DNA from: Niallia alba
GTDB lineage: Bacteria; Bacillota; Bacilli; Bacillales; Cytobacillaceae
Assembly: GCF_012933555.1 (NCBI RefSeq)
Contig: NZ_JABBPK010000001.1
Coordinates: 1,404,001 to 1,468,000 of the forward strand
Length of the DNA stretch: 64,000 nucleotides
Direction: 5' to 3'
The stretch's first letter is position 1; every line of letters starts with the position of its first letter. The notes beneath the pieces are model-generated. The model was not told where the DNA came from. It did no database searches and saw only the letters and a program-made list of their open reading frames with translations. Shown here piece after piece: positions 54,869 to 64,000 of the stretch. The position numbers and the translations under genes were made by a program.

Positions 54869-56110
54869 ATGAGTACGAATAAAAGAGTAGTTGTTACTGG
54901 AATTGGGGCTGTAACGCCACTTGGTAATGATGCAATAACTACCTGGGAAAATATTGTTGCTGGAGTTTCAGGAATTGGACCATTAACAAGAATTAATGCT
55001 GATGAATATCCAGCAAAAGTAGCTGCAGAAGTGAAGGAATTTAATCCAGAAGATTTTATGGATAAAAAAGATGCAAGAAAAATGGATCGCTTTACACAAT
55101 ATGCGCTTGCAGCTTCTTTGATGGCTGTTAAAGATGCTGATTTACAAATCACGGATGAAAATGCACCACGTGTGGGAGTATGGATTGGCTCTGGTATTGG
55201 TGGAATGGAAACATTCGAAAATCAATATGAAATCTTCCAAAAAAGAGGGTATAAACGAGTAAGTCCTTTCTTTGTACCAATGTTAATTCCGGATATGGCA
55301 TCTGGACAAGTTTCAATAACATTAGGAGCAAGAGGCGTAAATTCTTGTACTGTTACTGCATGTGCAACTGGAACAAACTCAATCGGAGATGCGTTTAAAG
55401 TTATTCAGCGTGGAGATGCTGATGCAATGATTACTGGTGGCGCAGAAGCACCTATTACAAAGATGTCTGTTGCTGGTTTCTGTGCGAATACTGCCTTATC
55501 TTTCAATCCAGATCCGAAAACAGCAAGCAGACCATTTGATGCAAATCGTGATGGCTTTGTTATTGGAGAGGGAGCAGGAATTGTTGTACTTGAAGAATTA
55601 GAACATGCTTTAGCAAGAGGCGCTAAAATTTATGCAGAAATAGTTGGATATGGTTCAACTGGAGACGCTTATCATATTACTTCACCTGCACCAGGTGGCG
55701 AAGGTGGAGCAAGAGCAATGAAGATGGCAATTAATGATGCTGGACTTGCACCAGAAGATGTTTCTTATATTAATGCACATGGTACAAGTACTGCATATAA
55801 CGATAAGTTCGAAACAATGGCTGTAAAAGAAGTATTTGGAGATTATGCTTATAAAGTTCCAATGAGTTCTACAAAATCAATGACTGGTCACTTATTAGGT
55901 GCAGCAGGTGGAATTGAGGCTATTTTTAGTGTATTGGCAATAAGAGATAGTATCTTACCACCAACTATTAATTTTGAAACGGCAGATCCCGATTGTGACC
56001 TAGATTATGTAATTAATACCCATAGAAAACAAGAAGTAAATGTAGCGATGAGTAATTCTCTAGGCTTCGGTGGCCATAACGCTACAATAGTATTTAAGAA
56101 ATATCAATAA
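54869..56110 (+). CDS. fabF: Beta-ketoacyl-ACP synthase II
   Basis: FabF elongates acyl-ACP with malonyl-ACP. The 413-residue protein has the catalytic C165 (TACATGTNS), H304 (NAHGTST) and H341 ([11 protein letters not shown]), and the C-terminal [21 protein letters not shown] lies about ten bases before ATG. It is the second gene of the FapR-controlled fabH-fabF operon and is followed by a long perfect terminator hairpin. Confidence 0.96.
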   Translation: MSTNKRVVVTGIGAVTPLGNDAITTWENIVAGVSGIGPLTRINADEYPAKVAAEVKEFNPEDFMDKKDARKMDRFTQYALAASLMAVKDADLQITDENAPRVGVWIGSGIGGMETFENQYEIFQKRGYKRVSPFFVPMLIPDMASGQVSITLGARGVNSCTVTACATGTNSIGDAFKVIQRGDADAMITGGAEAPITKMSVAGFCANTALSFNPDPKTASRPFDANRDGFVIGEGAGIVVLEELEHALARGAKIYAEIVGYGSTGDAYHITSPAPGGEGGARAMKMAINDAGLAPEDVSYINAHGTSTAYNDKFETMAVKEVFGDYAYKVPMSSTKSMTGHLLGAAGGIEAIFSVLAIRDSILPPTINFETADPDCDLDYVINTHRKQEVNVAMSNSLGFGGHNATIVFKKYQ

Positions 56111-56134
56111 TTATAAAAGAAAAAGGCATTTATT

Positions 56135-56186
56135 AAACTGTTAGAATCTGTCATATCCTATAGGCAGATTCTAACAGTTTTTTTTC
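56135..56186 (+). terminator. Terminator of fabH-fabF
   Basis: AAACTGTTAGAATCTG pairs with CAGATTCTAACAGTTT and is followed by a run of T's. Confidence 0.9.
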
Positions 56187-56368
56187 TTTAAAACCTTTAT
56201 TTATAATTATTTTAAATTAATATTGACTATTATTATAAAGTGTATATAATTAAAACTATAATTCTATTATTTAACGTAGACAAGCCGGATTTGATTATCA
56301 TATTGAGAAAACGCTTTCTTTTTAAGGTGGGCAGTATAAAGGGATATTACAGAGAAAGGAAGAACTCT

Positions 56369-56791
56369 ATGCTGAGTATAGAAAAGGCTAAAAACCTATT
56401 GAAAGAAAAAAATGTCCGTTTAACGCCACAAAGGCTAGAATTAATTAATATACTTTCTAAAGATAATAAGCATTGGACAGTAGATGAAATTTATCATGTA
56501 CTAAATGAGAATATGCCATCAGTAAGTATTACGACTGTCTATAATAACGTTCATTTATTCACGGAATTGCAGTTGTTAAAAGAGATACAATTTGGAGAAG
56601 GCTTAAGTAAATATGAATGGAAAAAAGAGGAACATTATCATATTGTCTGTAGTGATTGTGGAGAGATAGTAGATATTTGGTATCCTACATTAAGGGAGGT
56701 AGAAGCATTTGCGAAATCCATATCTAAATTCATTATCAGCTCCCATAGTCTCCAATTTTATGGAACCTGTCAGCAGTGTTCAAAAGCATAA
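56369..56791 (+). CDS. PerR-like Fur family regulator
   Basis: The 140-residue protein has a winged helix (RLTPQRLELINIL..TVDEIYHVL..SITTVYNNVHLF) and a metal-binding dimer domain. C94, C97, C134 and C137 form the structural zinc site. Aligned by eye with B. subtilis PerR, the regulatory metal ligands are H35, H89, H91 and D102, all conserved, while the position of D85 is glutamate (E83). D102 in place of Glu favours PerR over Fur. It is probably a peroxide or metal sensor; the altered ligand leaves this open. AAAGGA lies upstream of ATG 56369; the frame open to 56240 is an extension. Confidence 0.82.
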   Translation: MLSIEKAKNLLKEKNVRLTPQRLELINILSKDNKHWTVDEIYHVLNENMPSVSITTVYNNVHLFTELQLLKEIQFGEGLSKYEWKKEEHYHIVCSDCGEIVDIWYPTLREVEAFAKSISKFIISSHSLQFYGTCQQCSKA

Positions 56792-56900
56792 AAGAAAAAA
56801 GGAAATTATTTGTTTAGAGTGTAAACAACCAATAAAAAAATTGAAGCACTCGATCATTTGTGGGTGTGGAAGCAGGATTATGAAAGATTCACATAAATAA
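56760..56900 (+). pseudogene. Zinc-ribbon-like C-terminal fragment overlapping the PerR-like gene
   Basis: A 46-residue frame overlapping the end of the regulator reads KRKKEIICLECKQPIKKLKH, then SIICGCGSRIMKDSHK. The CxxC...CxC pattern and the KDSH end resemble the zinc-ribbon tail of NERD nuclease-domain proteins. No ribosome site precedes it, so it is more likely a gene remnant than an active gene. The identification is weak. Confidence 0.35.
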
Positions 56901-56961
56901 AAATTAGATAGTAAGATAACTTGTTTTTTCTCATCATTAACAGAAATCGTTGCTTGTTAAG

Positions 56962-57018
56962 AAAGGGATATACAAAGAAGAACTCGAAATGAGGCTCTTC
57001 TTTGTATATCCCTTTTTT
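56962..57018. terminator. Strong hairpin terminator after the PerR-like gene
   Basis: AAAGGGATATACAAAGAAGA pairs perfectly with its complement ending in TATATCCCTTT, then T's. The 384-base gap 56792-57175 otherwise holds only the zinc-ribbon fragment and the yjaZ leader. Confidence 0.88.
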
Positions 57019-57178
57019 AATATCGATGGAAAGTTGATTTGAAGTTTACTAGGTGCTTGTGATTTTCTAAATAGGAAATGAAGTTTTTGTAAGGTGATGA
57101 TAGTTATGGAACCAATAAATTAAGTATCCATATACTGATAAATGATTAGGACAAAATGAATTAAAAGGGGAAATATTG

Positions 57179-57934
57179 GTGGGGGTAATCGAAACAAATA
57201 AATGGTTAGAGGATGACTTTTATGAGCCAACTTCTATATGTGAACATTTTAAAGCAACATTTAATGGAGATAAAACTCAAAATATATATCGATATTTAAT
57301 GGACTTTGGAATGTATAAGCCATCAAGACGTTCAAAGCAAACATTTGAAAAAATGAAAGAACTAGATACATGGAATAAAATAGACCGATTTTTTAAAAAG
57401 TATAAGAAAAAATGGAATGGACCAGATGTACCTATATATATTTTTCCTTTTCAGGCTTCCTGGAGAGGAGATGAAAATAAATCCGGTGTATCGTTTCCAA
57501 ATCAACTTTTCTTGTTTATTGGAGAAGTAGAAAATGATAAGGAGCTAGAAGCCCTTTTTATCCACGAATACCATCATGTTTGCCGAATTCATCATCAAAA
57601 AAAAGATATTGAGAATTATACATTACTAGATTCTATTATCATGGAAGGATTAGCTGAGCTTGCCGTTAAGAAAAACTGTGGAGAAGCATATAATGCCAAC
57701 TGGTGTCACTTATATGAAGAGGATAAAATAAAGAAATTTTGGGGTAAAGAGCTAAAGGAGCATCTAGATGTAAAAAAAACAGAAGAGATACATGATCAAT
57801 TATTGTATGGATATGGACGCTATCCACGAATGATTGGTTATAATACAGGCTTCTATCTAGTTAATACTTATCATTCTCAAAAAAAAATAGCAGAAAAAAT
57901 GCACTTTACAATAAAAAGCGAAGCATTTTTATAA
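57179..57934 (+). CDS. yjaZ: YjaZ-like DUF2268 putative zinc metalloprotease
   Basis: The 251-residue protein has the gluzincin-type HExxH motif as HEYHH (H129, E130, H133) with EGLAE about 27 residues later, which supplies the third metal ligand. This is the DUF2268 putative protease layout, and yjaZ follows fabF in B. subtilis. There is no signal peptide. The start is GTG 57179 (AAAAGGGG eight bases upstream) or TTG 57176. The substrate is unknown; in the family, some members act on their own or partner proteins. Confidence 0.85.
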   Translation: MGVIETNKWLEDDFYEPTSICEHFKATFNGDKTQNIYRYLMDFGMYKPSRRSKQTFEKMKELDTWNKIDRFFKKYKKKWNGPDVPIYIFPFQASWRGDENKSGVSFPNQLFLFIGEVENDKELEALFIHEYHHVCRIHHQKKDIENYTLLDSIIMEGLAELAVKKNCGEAYNANWCHLYEEDKIKKFWGKELKEHLDVKKTEEIHDQLLYGYGRYPRMIGYNTGFYLVNTYHSQKKIAEKMHFTIKSEAFL

Positions 57935-57949
57935 GAAAAATTCTATCAG

Positions 57950-58085
57950 CGGGGGACTAACCTCATCCTTATTGATCGTTAGGTTAGTTAAAGTTATCGT
58001 ACCTTACGGGAGAGTTTTAACACCTAGCTTTCTCGATTTTCCTCAGTTTGCGATTGGAGCTTACTACGCGTTAAGAGAGGATAAG
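57950..58085 (-). repeat. Degenerate R1 repeat, minus orientation
   Basis: Read on the minus strand it gives CTCTTAACGCGTAGTAAGCTCC, ATCGAGAAAGCTAGGTGTT, CCGTAAGGTACGATAACT and AACTAACC, the R1 order with many changes. It lies in the 422-base gap between yjaZ and yjbA, where nothing else is recognisable. Confidence 0.6.
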
Positions 58086-58356
58086 AAATTTTTTAAGGCG
58101 AGCGTTGAATCTGCTCGTCTATTGCATCTTATTTGAAAAACTAAGAGGAATCTCTTTTACTGGGATAACCAGACTGAAAAAATAGTCATAAAAGTAGTAT
58201 GAAAAAGACATGTAAGCGAAAGTTTGTACATATTATGATAGTAAGTTATTTTCAAAATTAATGGAGGATTAAAAATAATCCTTTGAAAATAGGAATAAAT
58301 TTACTACGCTCTGCCAATACTTATGGACAAACAGTTGTTGAAGTGAGGGATAAAAT

Positions 58357-59103
58357 ATGCAGTATCTTCATGATGTTTGGGTAAATTGGTTTGAAGGGGA
58401 AGAAAACGGATATAATGTTTGTCACTTTCATGAATGGAGAAAAGATGATGGTGTTGAATTATTGGATCAAGTTCCGCTATTGAAAGTAGACTCATGTTTA
58501 TACAATTACATAGAAAATGATTTAGCGGAAATACCACGACAATTATTAGAAGAAATTTATCAAAAGGCATATCTACGAAAAAATCATGAACGAATTCAAT
58601 TAGATTATTGTTTTGTAGTTTCTGATGGAATTGGTCTTTTAGTAGTAGATACAATAGGTTATTCTGTACCAATTAGGAAGAGCCGAATGATACCTAGACA
58701 AGAACAGTTAGCCTATGAACTGCTTGAAAATCAAGAAACTATTTATTATAACTTTCAAAACAACGAAGAAAAGAAAGAATTCCATATTTTATCACCTGAG
58801 CCGCATGTGATGAATGGATTAACAAGAAAAGAAAGACAATTAAAGCAATTATTGTTTATGGCGCTAGATCAACTATATTCGTCTGAAAATGTGGCAGAAG
58901 TTCGCTATTGGTATACGGAATGGAGTCCGGAACGTTATTTTGAGATTCAGCATTTAAATTTTGAACATGCATGGAATGAACTATTTGAGTGTACAAAATA
59001 CGGTTGGTCGAATAAGCATGAGCAGTTTTGTGAGAATATTATAAAAGGTCAGCCGTTTTTTGAAAAGCTATGGGAAATGGAGCATGGTCCGAAAGTAAAT
59101 TAA
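58357..59103 (+). CDS. yjbA: YjbA family protein (UPF0736/DUF3603)
   Basis: The 248-residue protein begins [20 protein letters not shown], which is the family's highly conserved N-terminus. It continues with [36 protein letters not shown] and a C-terminal [15 protein letters not shown]. It is cytoplasmic and of unknown function. In B. subtilis yjbA lies next to trpS, as here; the app transporter genes that separate yjaZ from yjbA in that species are absent. A perfect terminator hairpin follows. Confidence 0.92.
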   Translation: MQYLHDVWVNWFEGEENGYNVCHFHEWRKDDGVELLDQVPLLKVDSCLYNYIENDLAEIPRQLLEEIYQKAYLRKNHERIQLDYCFVVSDGIGLLVVDTIGYSVPIRKSRMIPRQEQLAYELLENQETIYYNFQNNEEKKEFHILSPEPHVMNGLTRKERQLKQLLFMALDQLYSSENVAEVRYWYTEWSPERYFEIQHLNFEHAWNELFECTKYGWSNKHEQFCENIIKGQPFFEKLWEMEHGPKVN

Positions 59104-59136
59104 GAGTAGCCGTTTTACAAAATTAATAGGAATGAA

Positions 59137-59166
59137 AAAGCCCGATGAATTTTCATCGGGCTTTAG
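59137..59166. terminator. Terminator of yjbA
   Basis: AAAGCCCGATGAA pairs perfectly with TTCATCGGGCTTT; A and T runs are on opposite sides. Confidence 0.85.
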
Positions 59167-59240
59167 AACTGTAGACAAACTTCTTGAAATTTGAAATTTT
59201 TGCCTATGGTCTTCTTTATATTGCCTTTTCTAATAGGGAT

Positions 59241-59322
59241 GTTGCTTTCCGTTTCAGGGGTTCACTTTCCATGGGGCTCGCGCTAATCCCACAGGAGTCT
59301 CCCCCCTTCCACTTCAAGCAAC
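59241..59322. repeat. Short relative of R2 with different ends
   Basis: GTTGCTT at the left and AAGCAAC at the right bracket a core with TTTCCATGGGGCTCGCGCTAATCCCACAGGAGTCT, words that are also in the R2 core but with the middle deleted. It lies between the yjbA terminator and the trpS stop. Confidence 0.65.
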
Positions 59323-59410
59323 GCAAGAAAATTTCATTTAACTTTTTTAAAATGCTTTTGTCGACAAACAGAAATGATGGAGTCATCCATCGTTTCTATA
59401 AGAGCGGATA

Positions 59411-61045
<1,635 letters not shown>

Positions 61046-61257
61046 GGCTGTTTTCTAAAGGATTGTTGTTTTTTCAATAGGAAAAAAGAATTAATAGGGA
61101 AATTGGAGCAGCCGGAATACACGAAGACGCCACGGGGATTAGCGAGACAGCCTGAGACCCCGGAGGCGAAGCTGAGGAGGCTTAAGCTTAGCCCCACGGA
61201 AAGCGAAGTGTATCATCCCGGCTGCGGGTAATCGCAACAAACTTTACGAAAACAGCC
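61046..61257 (-). repeat. R2 inverted-repeat element, copy C, opposite orientation
   Basis: The 212-bp element begins GGCTGTTTTCTAAAGGATTG and ends CTTTACGAAAACAGCC, the reverse orientation of copies A and B. The inner arm GCAGCCGGAATACAC is intact; the other arm has extra bases (GTGTATCATCCCGGCTGC). It ends 111 bases before oppA. Confidence 0.87.
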
Positions 61258-61368
61258 ATTTAAAATAACTGACTATTTAGGAAATGATTACTTGTGTATT
61301 CTGAGGTTTAGAATGGGAAAGCTATTTTCGAAGTTCCATTTGAGGAAAATTATTTAGGGGGTAATTAC

Positions 61369-62985
61369 ATGAGAAAAAGAATGCTTGTACTAATGAGCTT
61401 AGTGCTAATACTAAGTGCTTTTCTTGCTGCATGTGGTAATGACAAAGGTGGTAGTGATAAATCATCATCACAAAACTTACGTCTGAATATCGTTTCAGAG
61501 CCACCAACATTACATCCAGCATTAGCTACAGATTCAACATCAGGTGGTGTGTTAATTCAAACATTTGAAGGATTAACACGTATTGATAAAGATGGTGTTC
61601 CTCAGCCTGCTATGGCAGAAGATATCCAAGTTTCGGATGATCAATTAACCTATACATTCAAAATTCGTGAAGATGCTACATGGACAAATGGTGATCCAGT
61701 AACAGCTGAAGATTTTGAATATGCTTGGAAATGGGCAATTGACCCTCAAAATCAATCTCAATATGCATATCAACTATATTCCATAAAAGGTGCGGAAGCA
61801 GCAAATAATGGTGAAGGCAGTCTTGATGATGTGGCTGTTAAAGTTGTGAACGAAAAAACATTAGAAGTGACATTAGTAAATCCTACACCTTATTTCTTGC
61901 AACTATTAGCTTTTTATACTTATTTCCCAGTTAATAAAAATGTCGCAGAAGCAAATCCAGATTGGTATAAAGATGCTGGAGATGACTATGTTACAAATGG
62001 TCCATTCAAAATGACAGAGTGGAATCATAGTGAATCGATCCTTCTAGAAAAGAATGAAGACTATTGGGATGCTGACACAGTTAAATTAGAGACAGTAGAA
62101 ATGTCAATGGTGGAAGAGCCAACAACCGAACTAAGTATGTTTGATAACGATGAGTTAGATTGGGCTGGCTTACCATTTGGAGCATTACCTACCGATTCCA
62201 TTAAAGCATTGAAAGACAATGGGGACCTAAATGTGAAAGCAATCGCAGGTACTTATTGGTATAAATTTAATACAGAAGAAAAGCCATTTAACAATGAAAA
62301 TATTCGCAAAGCATTAACATATGCGATTGATCGTAAAGCAATTGTTGAGCAAATTACACAAGGTGGACAAATTCCAGCTATGGCAGTTGTTCCTCCAACA
62401 ATGTTCTCAGAAAACGAAAAAGGTTACTTTAAAGATAATGATATCGAAGCAGCAAAAGCCGCTCTTGAAAAAGGGTTGAAAGAAGAAGGCTATGCAAGTG
62501 TAAAAGATTTACCAAAAATCACTTTATCTTACAATACAAGTGAAGCACATGCGAAGATTGCACAAGCAGTACAAGATATGTGGAAGAAGAATCTTGGAAT
62601 CGACGTAGAATTAGATAACGAAGAATGGCAAGTATATTTAGAAAAAATTGATTCTGGTGACTATCAAATTGGACGTATGTCATGGTCTGGTGACTATAAT
62701 GACGCATTTAATTTCCTAGAGCTTTACCGTGATGCAAACGGTGGAAATAACGACACTGGTTGGGAAAACCCAGAATACAAAGAACTTCTTATTGCTTCAC
62801 AAAAAGAAACAGATGAGGCGAAGCGTAAACAGTTATTACAAGATGCAGAAGCTATTCTTATGAACGAACTTCCAATTGCGCCAGTTTATTTCTATACAAA
62901 CACATGGGTGCAAAAAGAGAACCTGAAAGATGTAGTAATTTCAGGCTTAGGAGAAGCTCAGTTAAAATGGGCACATTTTGAATAA
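61369..62985 (+). CDS. oppA: Oligopeptide ABC transporter substrate-binding lipoprotein
   Basis: The 538-residue protein has a lipoprotein signal: MRKRM, a hydrophobic core and the lipobox LAAC with C22 for lipidation. The rest is a family 5 solute-binding protein (NLRLNIVSEPPTLHPALATDS, TWTNGDPVTAEDFEYAWKWA, LTYAIDRKAIVEQITQGGQ). It captures peptides at the outer membrane face and delivers them to OppBC. TTAGGGGG precedes ATG. It heads an opp operon; trpS-oppA adjacency is the same in B. subtilis. In that species Opp also serves competence and sporulation peptides. Confidence 0.95.
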   Translation: MRKRMLVLMSLVLILSAFLAACGNDKGGSDKSSSQNLRLNIVSEPPTLHPALATDSTSGGVLIQTFEGLTRIDKDGVPQPAMAEDIQVSDDQLTYTFKIREDATWTNGDPVTAEDFEYAWKWAIDPQNQSQYAYQLYSIKGAEAANNGEGSLDDVAVKVVNEKTLEVTLVNPTPYFLQLLAFYTYFPVNKNVAEANPDWYKDAGDDYVTNGPFKMTEWNHSESILLEKNEDYWDADTVKLETVEMSMVEEPTTELSMFDNDELDWAGLPFGALPTDSIKALKDNGDLNVKAIAGTYWYKFNTEEKPFNNENIRKALTYAIDRKAIVEQITQGGQIPAMAVVPPTMFSENEKGYFKDNDIEAAKAALEKGLKEEGYASVKDLPKITLSYNTSEAHAKIAQAVQDMWKKNLGIDVELDNEEWQVYLEKIDSGDYQIGRMSWSGDYNDAFNFLELYRDANGGNNDTGWENPEYKELLIASQKETDEAKRKQLLQDAEAILMNELPIAPVYFYTNTWVQKENLKDVVISGLGEAQLKWAHFE

Positions 62986-63080
62986 TTAAGGGAATGGCTT
63001 AATTATTCAATCATGTTTAAGAAAGGTGCGTACTTTCGGATAATCCGGACCTTTTTAGGATGTACAAGCCAAAGAGATAA

Positions 63081-63140
63081 AAGAGGCTGTCTTATTTAAC
63101 GAGTGATACTTCGTATTCTCGTTCCCTAAGGCATCCTCTT
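63081..63140 (+). other. Intercistronic hairpin between oppA and oppB
   Basis: AAGAGGCTGTCTT faces AAGGCATCCTCTT, and AACGAG faces CTCGTT inside it. No T run follows. Such stems between a binding-protein gene and its permease genes commonly protect or limit the transcript so that more OppA than OppB is made. Confidence 0.6.
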
Positions 63141-63183
63141 GCTTTCTATTCGCATTGTTTTAGAAAAAAATGGAGGTAAAACC

Positions 63184-64000
63184 ATGATTAAGTACTTGAC
63201 AAAACGTTTGCTGTTTATGGCAATATCCTTATGGTTAATCATTACAGCAACGTTTTTCTTCATGAGAATGGCACCGGGTAACCCATTTACATCGGAAAAG
63301 AAAATGCCACCTGCAATCGAAGCAAATTTAAATGCCCATTATGGTCTTGATCAGCCTTGGTATGTTCAATATGGAGAATATTTGCTACGTGTAGTTCAAT
63401 GGGATTTTGGTCCATCTTTTAAATATAAGAGCCAAACTGTTAATCAATTAATTAATGAAGGGTTTCCCGTTTCATTAGTATTGGGATTAGAAGCAATATT
63501 CATTGCTTTAGCAATTGGTGTTACCTTAGGAGTAATCGCGGCATTAAGACATAATAAATGGCAAGATTACTTAGCGATGATTGTTGCTGTATTAGGAATT
63601 TCGGTTCCATCTTTTATAATGGCCGCTTTTTTACAATATATTTTTGCAATGAAACTAGGCATTTTCCCTGTAGCTAGATGGGGGACTTTTATGCAAAGTG
63701 TTCTACCAGCAGTGGCTCTAGCAGCAGGTCCTACAGCTTTTATTGCCCGTTTAACTAGATCTTCTATGTTAGAAGTATTAAGCAATGACTATATTAAAAC
63801 AGCAAAAGCAAAAGGGATTAGCGGTTTTAATATTACAGTGAAGCATGCCATCCGTAATGCGATCCTTCCAGTTGTTTCTTACATGGGTCCATTATCTGCG
63901 GGAATTGTTACAGGTAGTTTTGTAATAGAGAAAATCTTCGGGATTCCTGGTCTTGGATCACAGTTCGTAAAAAGCATAAACAACCGTGATTATACAGCGA
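63184..64000 (+). CDS. oppB: Oligopeptide ABC transporter permease OppB (3' end beyond window)
   Basis: The frame from ATG 63184 (TGGAGGT eight bases upstream) stays open to the window edge, 272 residues. It starts [20 protein letters not shown], has several membrane segments and MAPGNPF, and carries the permease EAA loop region ([25 protein letters not shown]). It forms the peptide channel with OppC. The usual length is about 305-310 residues, so only the last part is missing. The rest of the operon (oppC, oppD, oppF) is expected beyond the window. Confidence 0.93.
   Translation, partial: MIKYLTKRLLFMAISLWLIITATFFFMRMAPGNPFTSEKKMPPAIEANLNAHYGLDQPWYVQYGEYLLRVVQWDFGPSFKYKSQTVNQLINEGFPVSLVLGLEAIFIALAIGVTLGVIAALRHNKWQDYLAMIVAVLGISVPSFIMAAFLQYIFAMKLGIFPVARWGTFMQSVLPAVALAAGPTAFIARLTRSSMLEVLSNDYIKTAKAKGISGFNITVKHAIRNAILPVVSYMGPLSAGIVTGSFVIEKIFGIPGLGSQFVKSINNRDYTA

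Overview
The window is low-GC Firmicutes DNA and almost certainly comes from a Bacillaceae chromosome (Bacillus or a close relative such as Niallia or Cytobacillus). The evidence is AT-rich codon use, strong AGGAGG-type ribosome binding sites, TTG/GTG starts, and a gene order that I recognise from memory as parallel to the yisN-asnO to oppA stretch of Bacillus subtilis. No rRNA, tRNA, CRISPR array, transposase or prophage gene was seen. The window looks like ordinary core chromosome interrupted by dispersed non-coding repeats and one accessory sugar operon.

Layout. 1-2.3 kb: RpiR-type regulator, a collapsed oxidoreductase pseudogene and an intact Gfo/Idh/MocA oxidoreductase. 2.7-4.3 kb: Nudix hydrolase, histidine phosphatase, then two decayed genes (Nudix, GNAT). 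4.3-9 kb: yisN-like gene, asnO, a wrecked gerAB-like gene and an EamA transporter. 9-12 kb: neopullulanase-type glycosidase and a stress-type SDR. 12-19.4 kb: the yit block (yajQ/yitK, yitL, DegV/yitS, yitT, a secreted Ig-like protein, two tiny genes, yitU, yitV, yitW), with a 52-bp tandem repeat and a 43-residue DUF3941-type gene inside it. 19.6-22 kb: moaA and moeA. 22-27.8 kb: lutP / lutR / lutABC for L-lactate use, with LutR palindromes. 28.4-37.9 kb: argCJBD-carAB-argF, a complete glutamate-to-citrulline operon with its own carbamoyl-phosphate synthase. 38.4-45.4 kb: yjzC, clpB (with a perfect CtsR operator), yjzD, yjaU, yjaV, med. 45.6-52.9 kb: a sorbitol/glucitol PTS operon (dehydrogenase, GutR, GutM, EIIC, EIIB, EIIA, fructose-6-phosphate aldolase-like enzyme, HAD phosphatase) inserted where comZ would be expected. 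53-59.1 kb: fabH-fabF under a FapR-like operator, a PerR-like regulator, yjaZ, yjbA. 59.4-64 kb: trpS and the start of an opp oligopeptide transporter (oppA, oppB cut by the window edge).

Two families of short non-coding repeats recur in the intergenic spaces. R1 has GTGAAACTT...AAGTTTCAC ends, a GGACAGT/ACTGTCC pair and a 12-bp CCATCAGTGGGG hairpin. R2 has GGCTGTTTTC...GAAAACAGCC ends and an inner GCAGCCGGAATACAC / GTGTATTCCGGCTGC pair. Two copies of R2-type core sit inside larger ~370-bp elements bounded by GGGACATAA. One copy is an R2-R1 chimera, one lies inside the sorbitol operon, one abuts the clpB promoter and one separates the FapR-controlled promoter from fabH. These repeats are the least explained content of the window. 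Protein functions are assigned from motif and family recognition only; no search was run.
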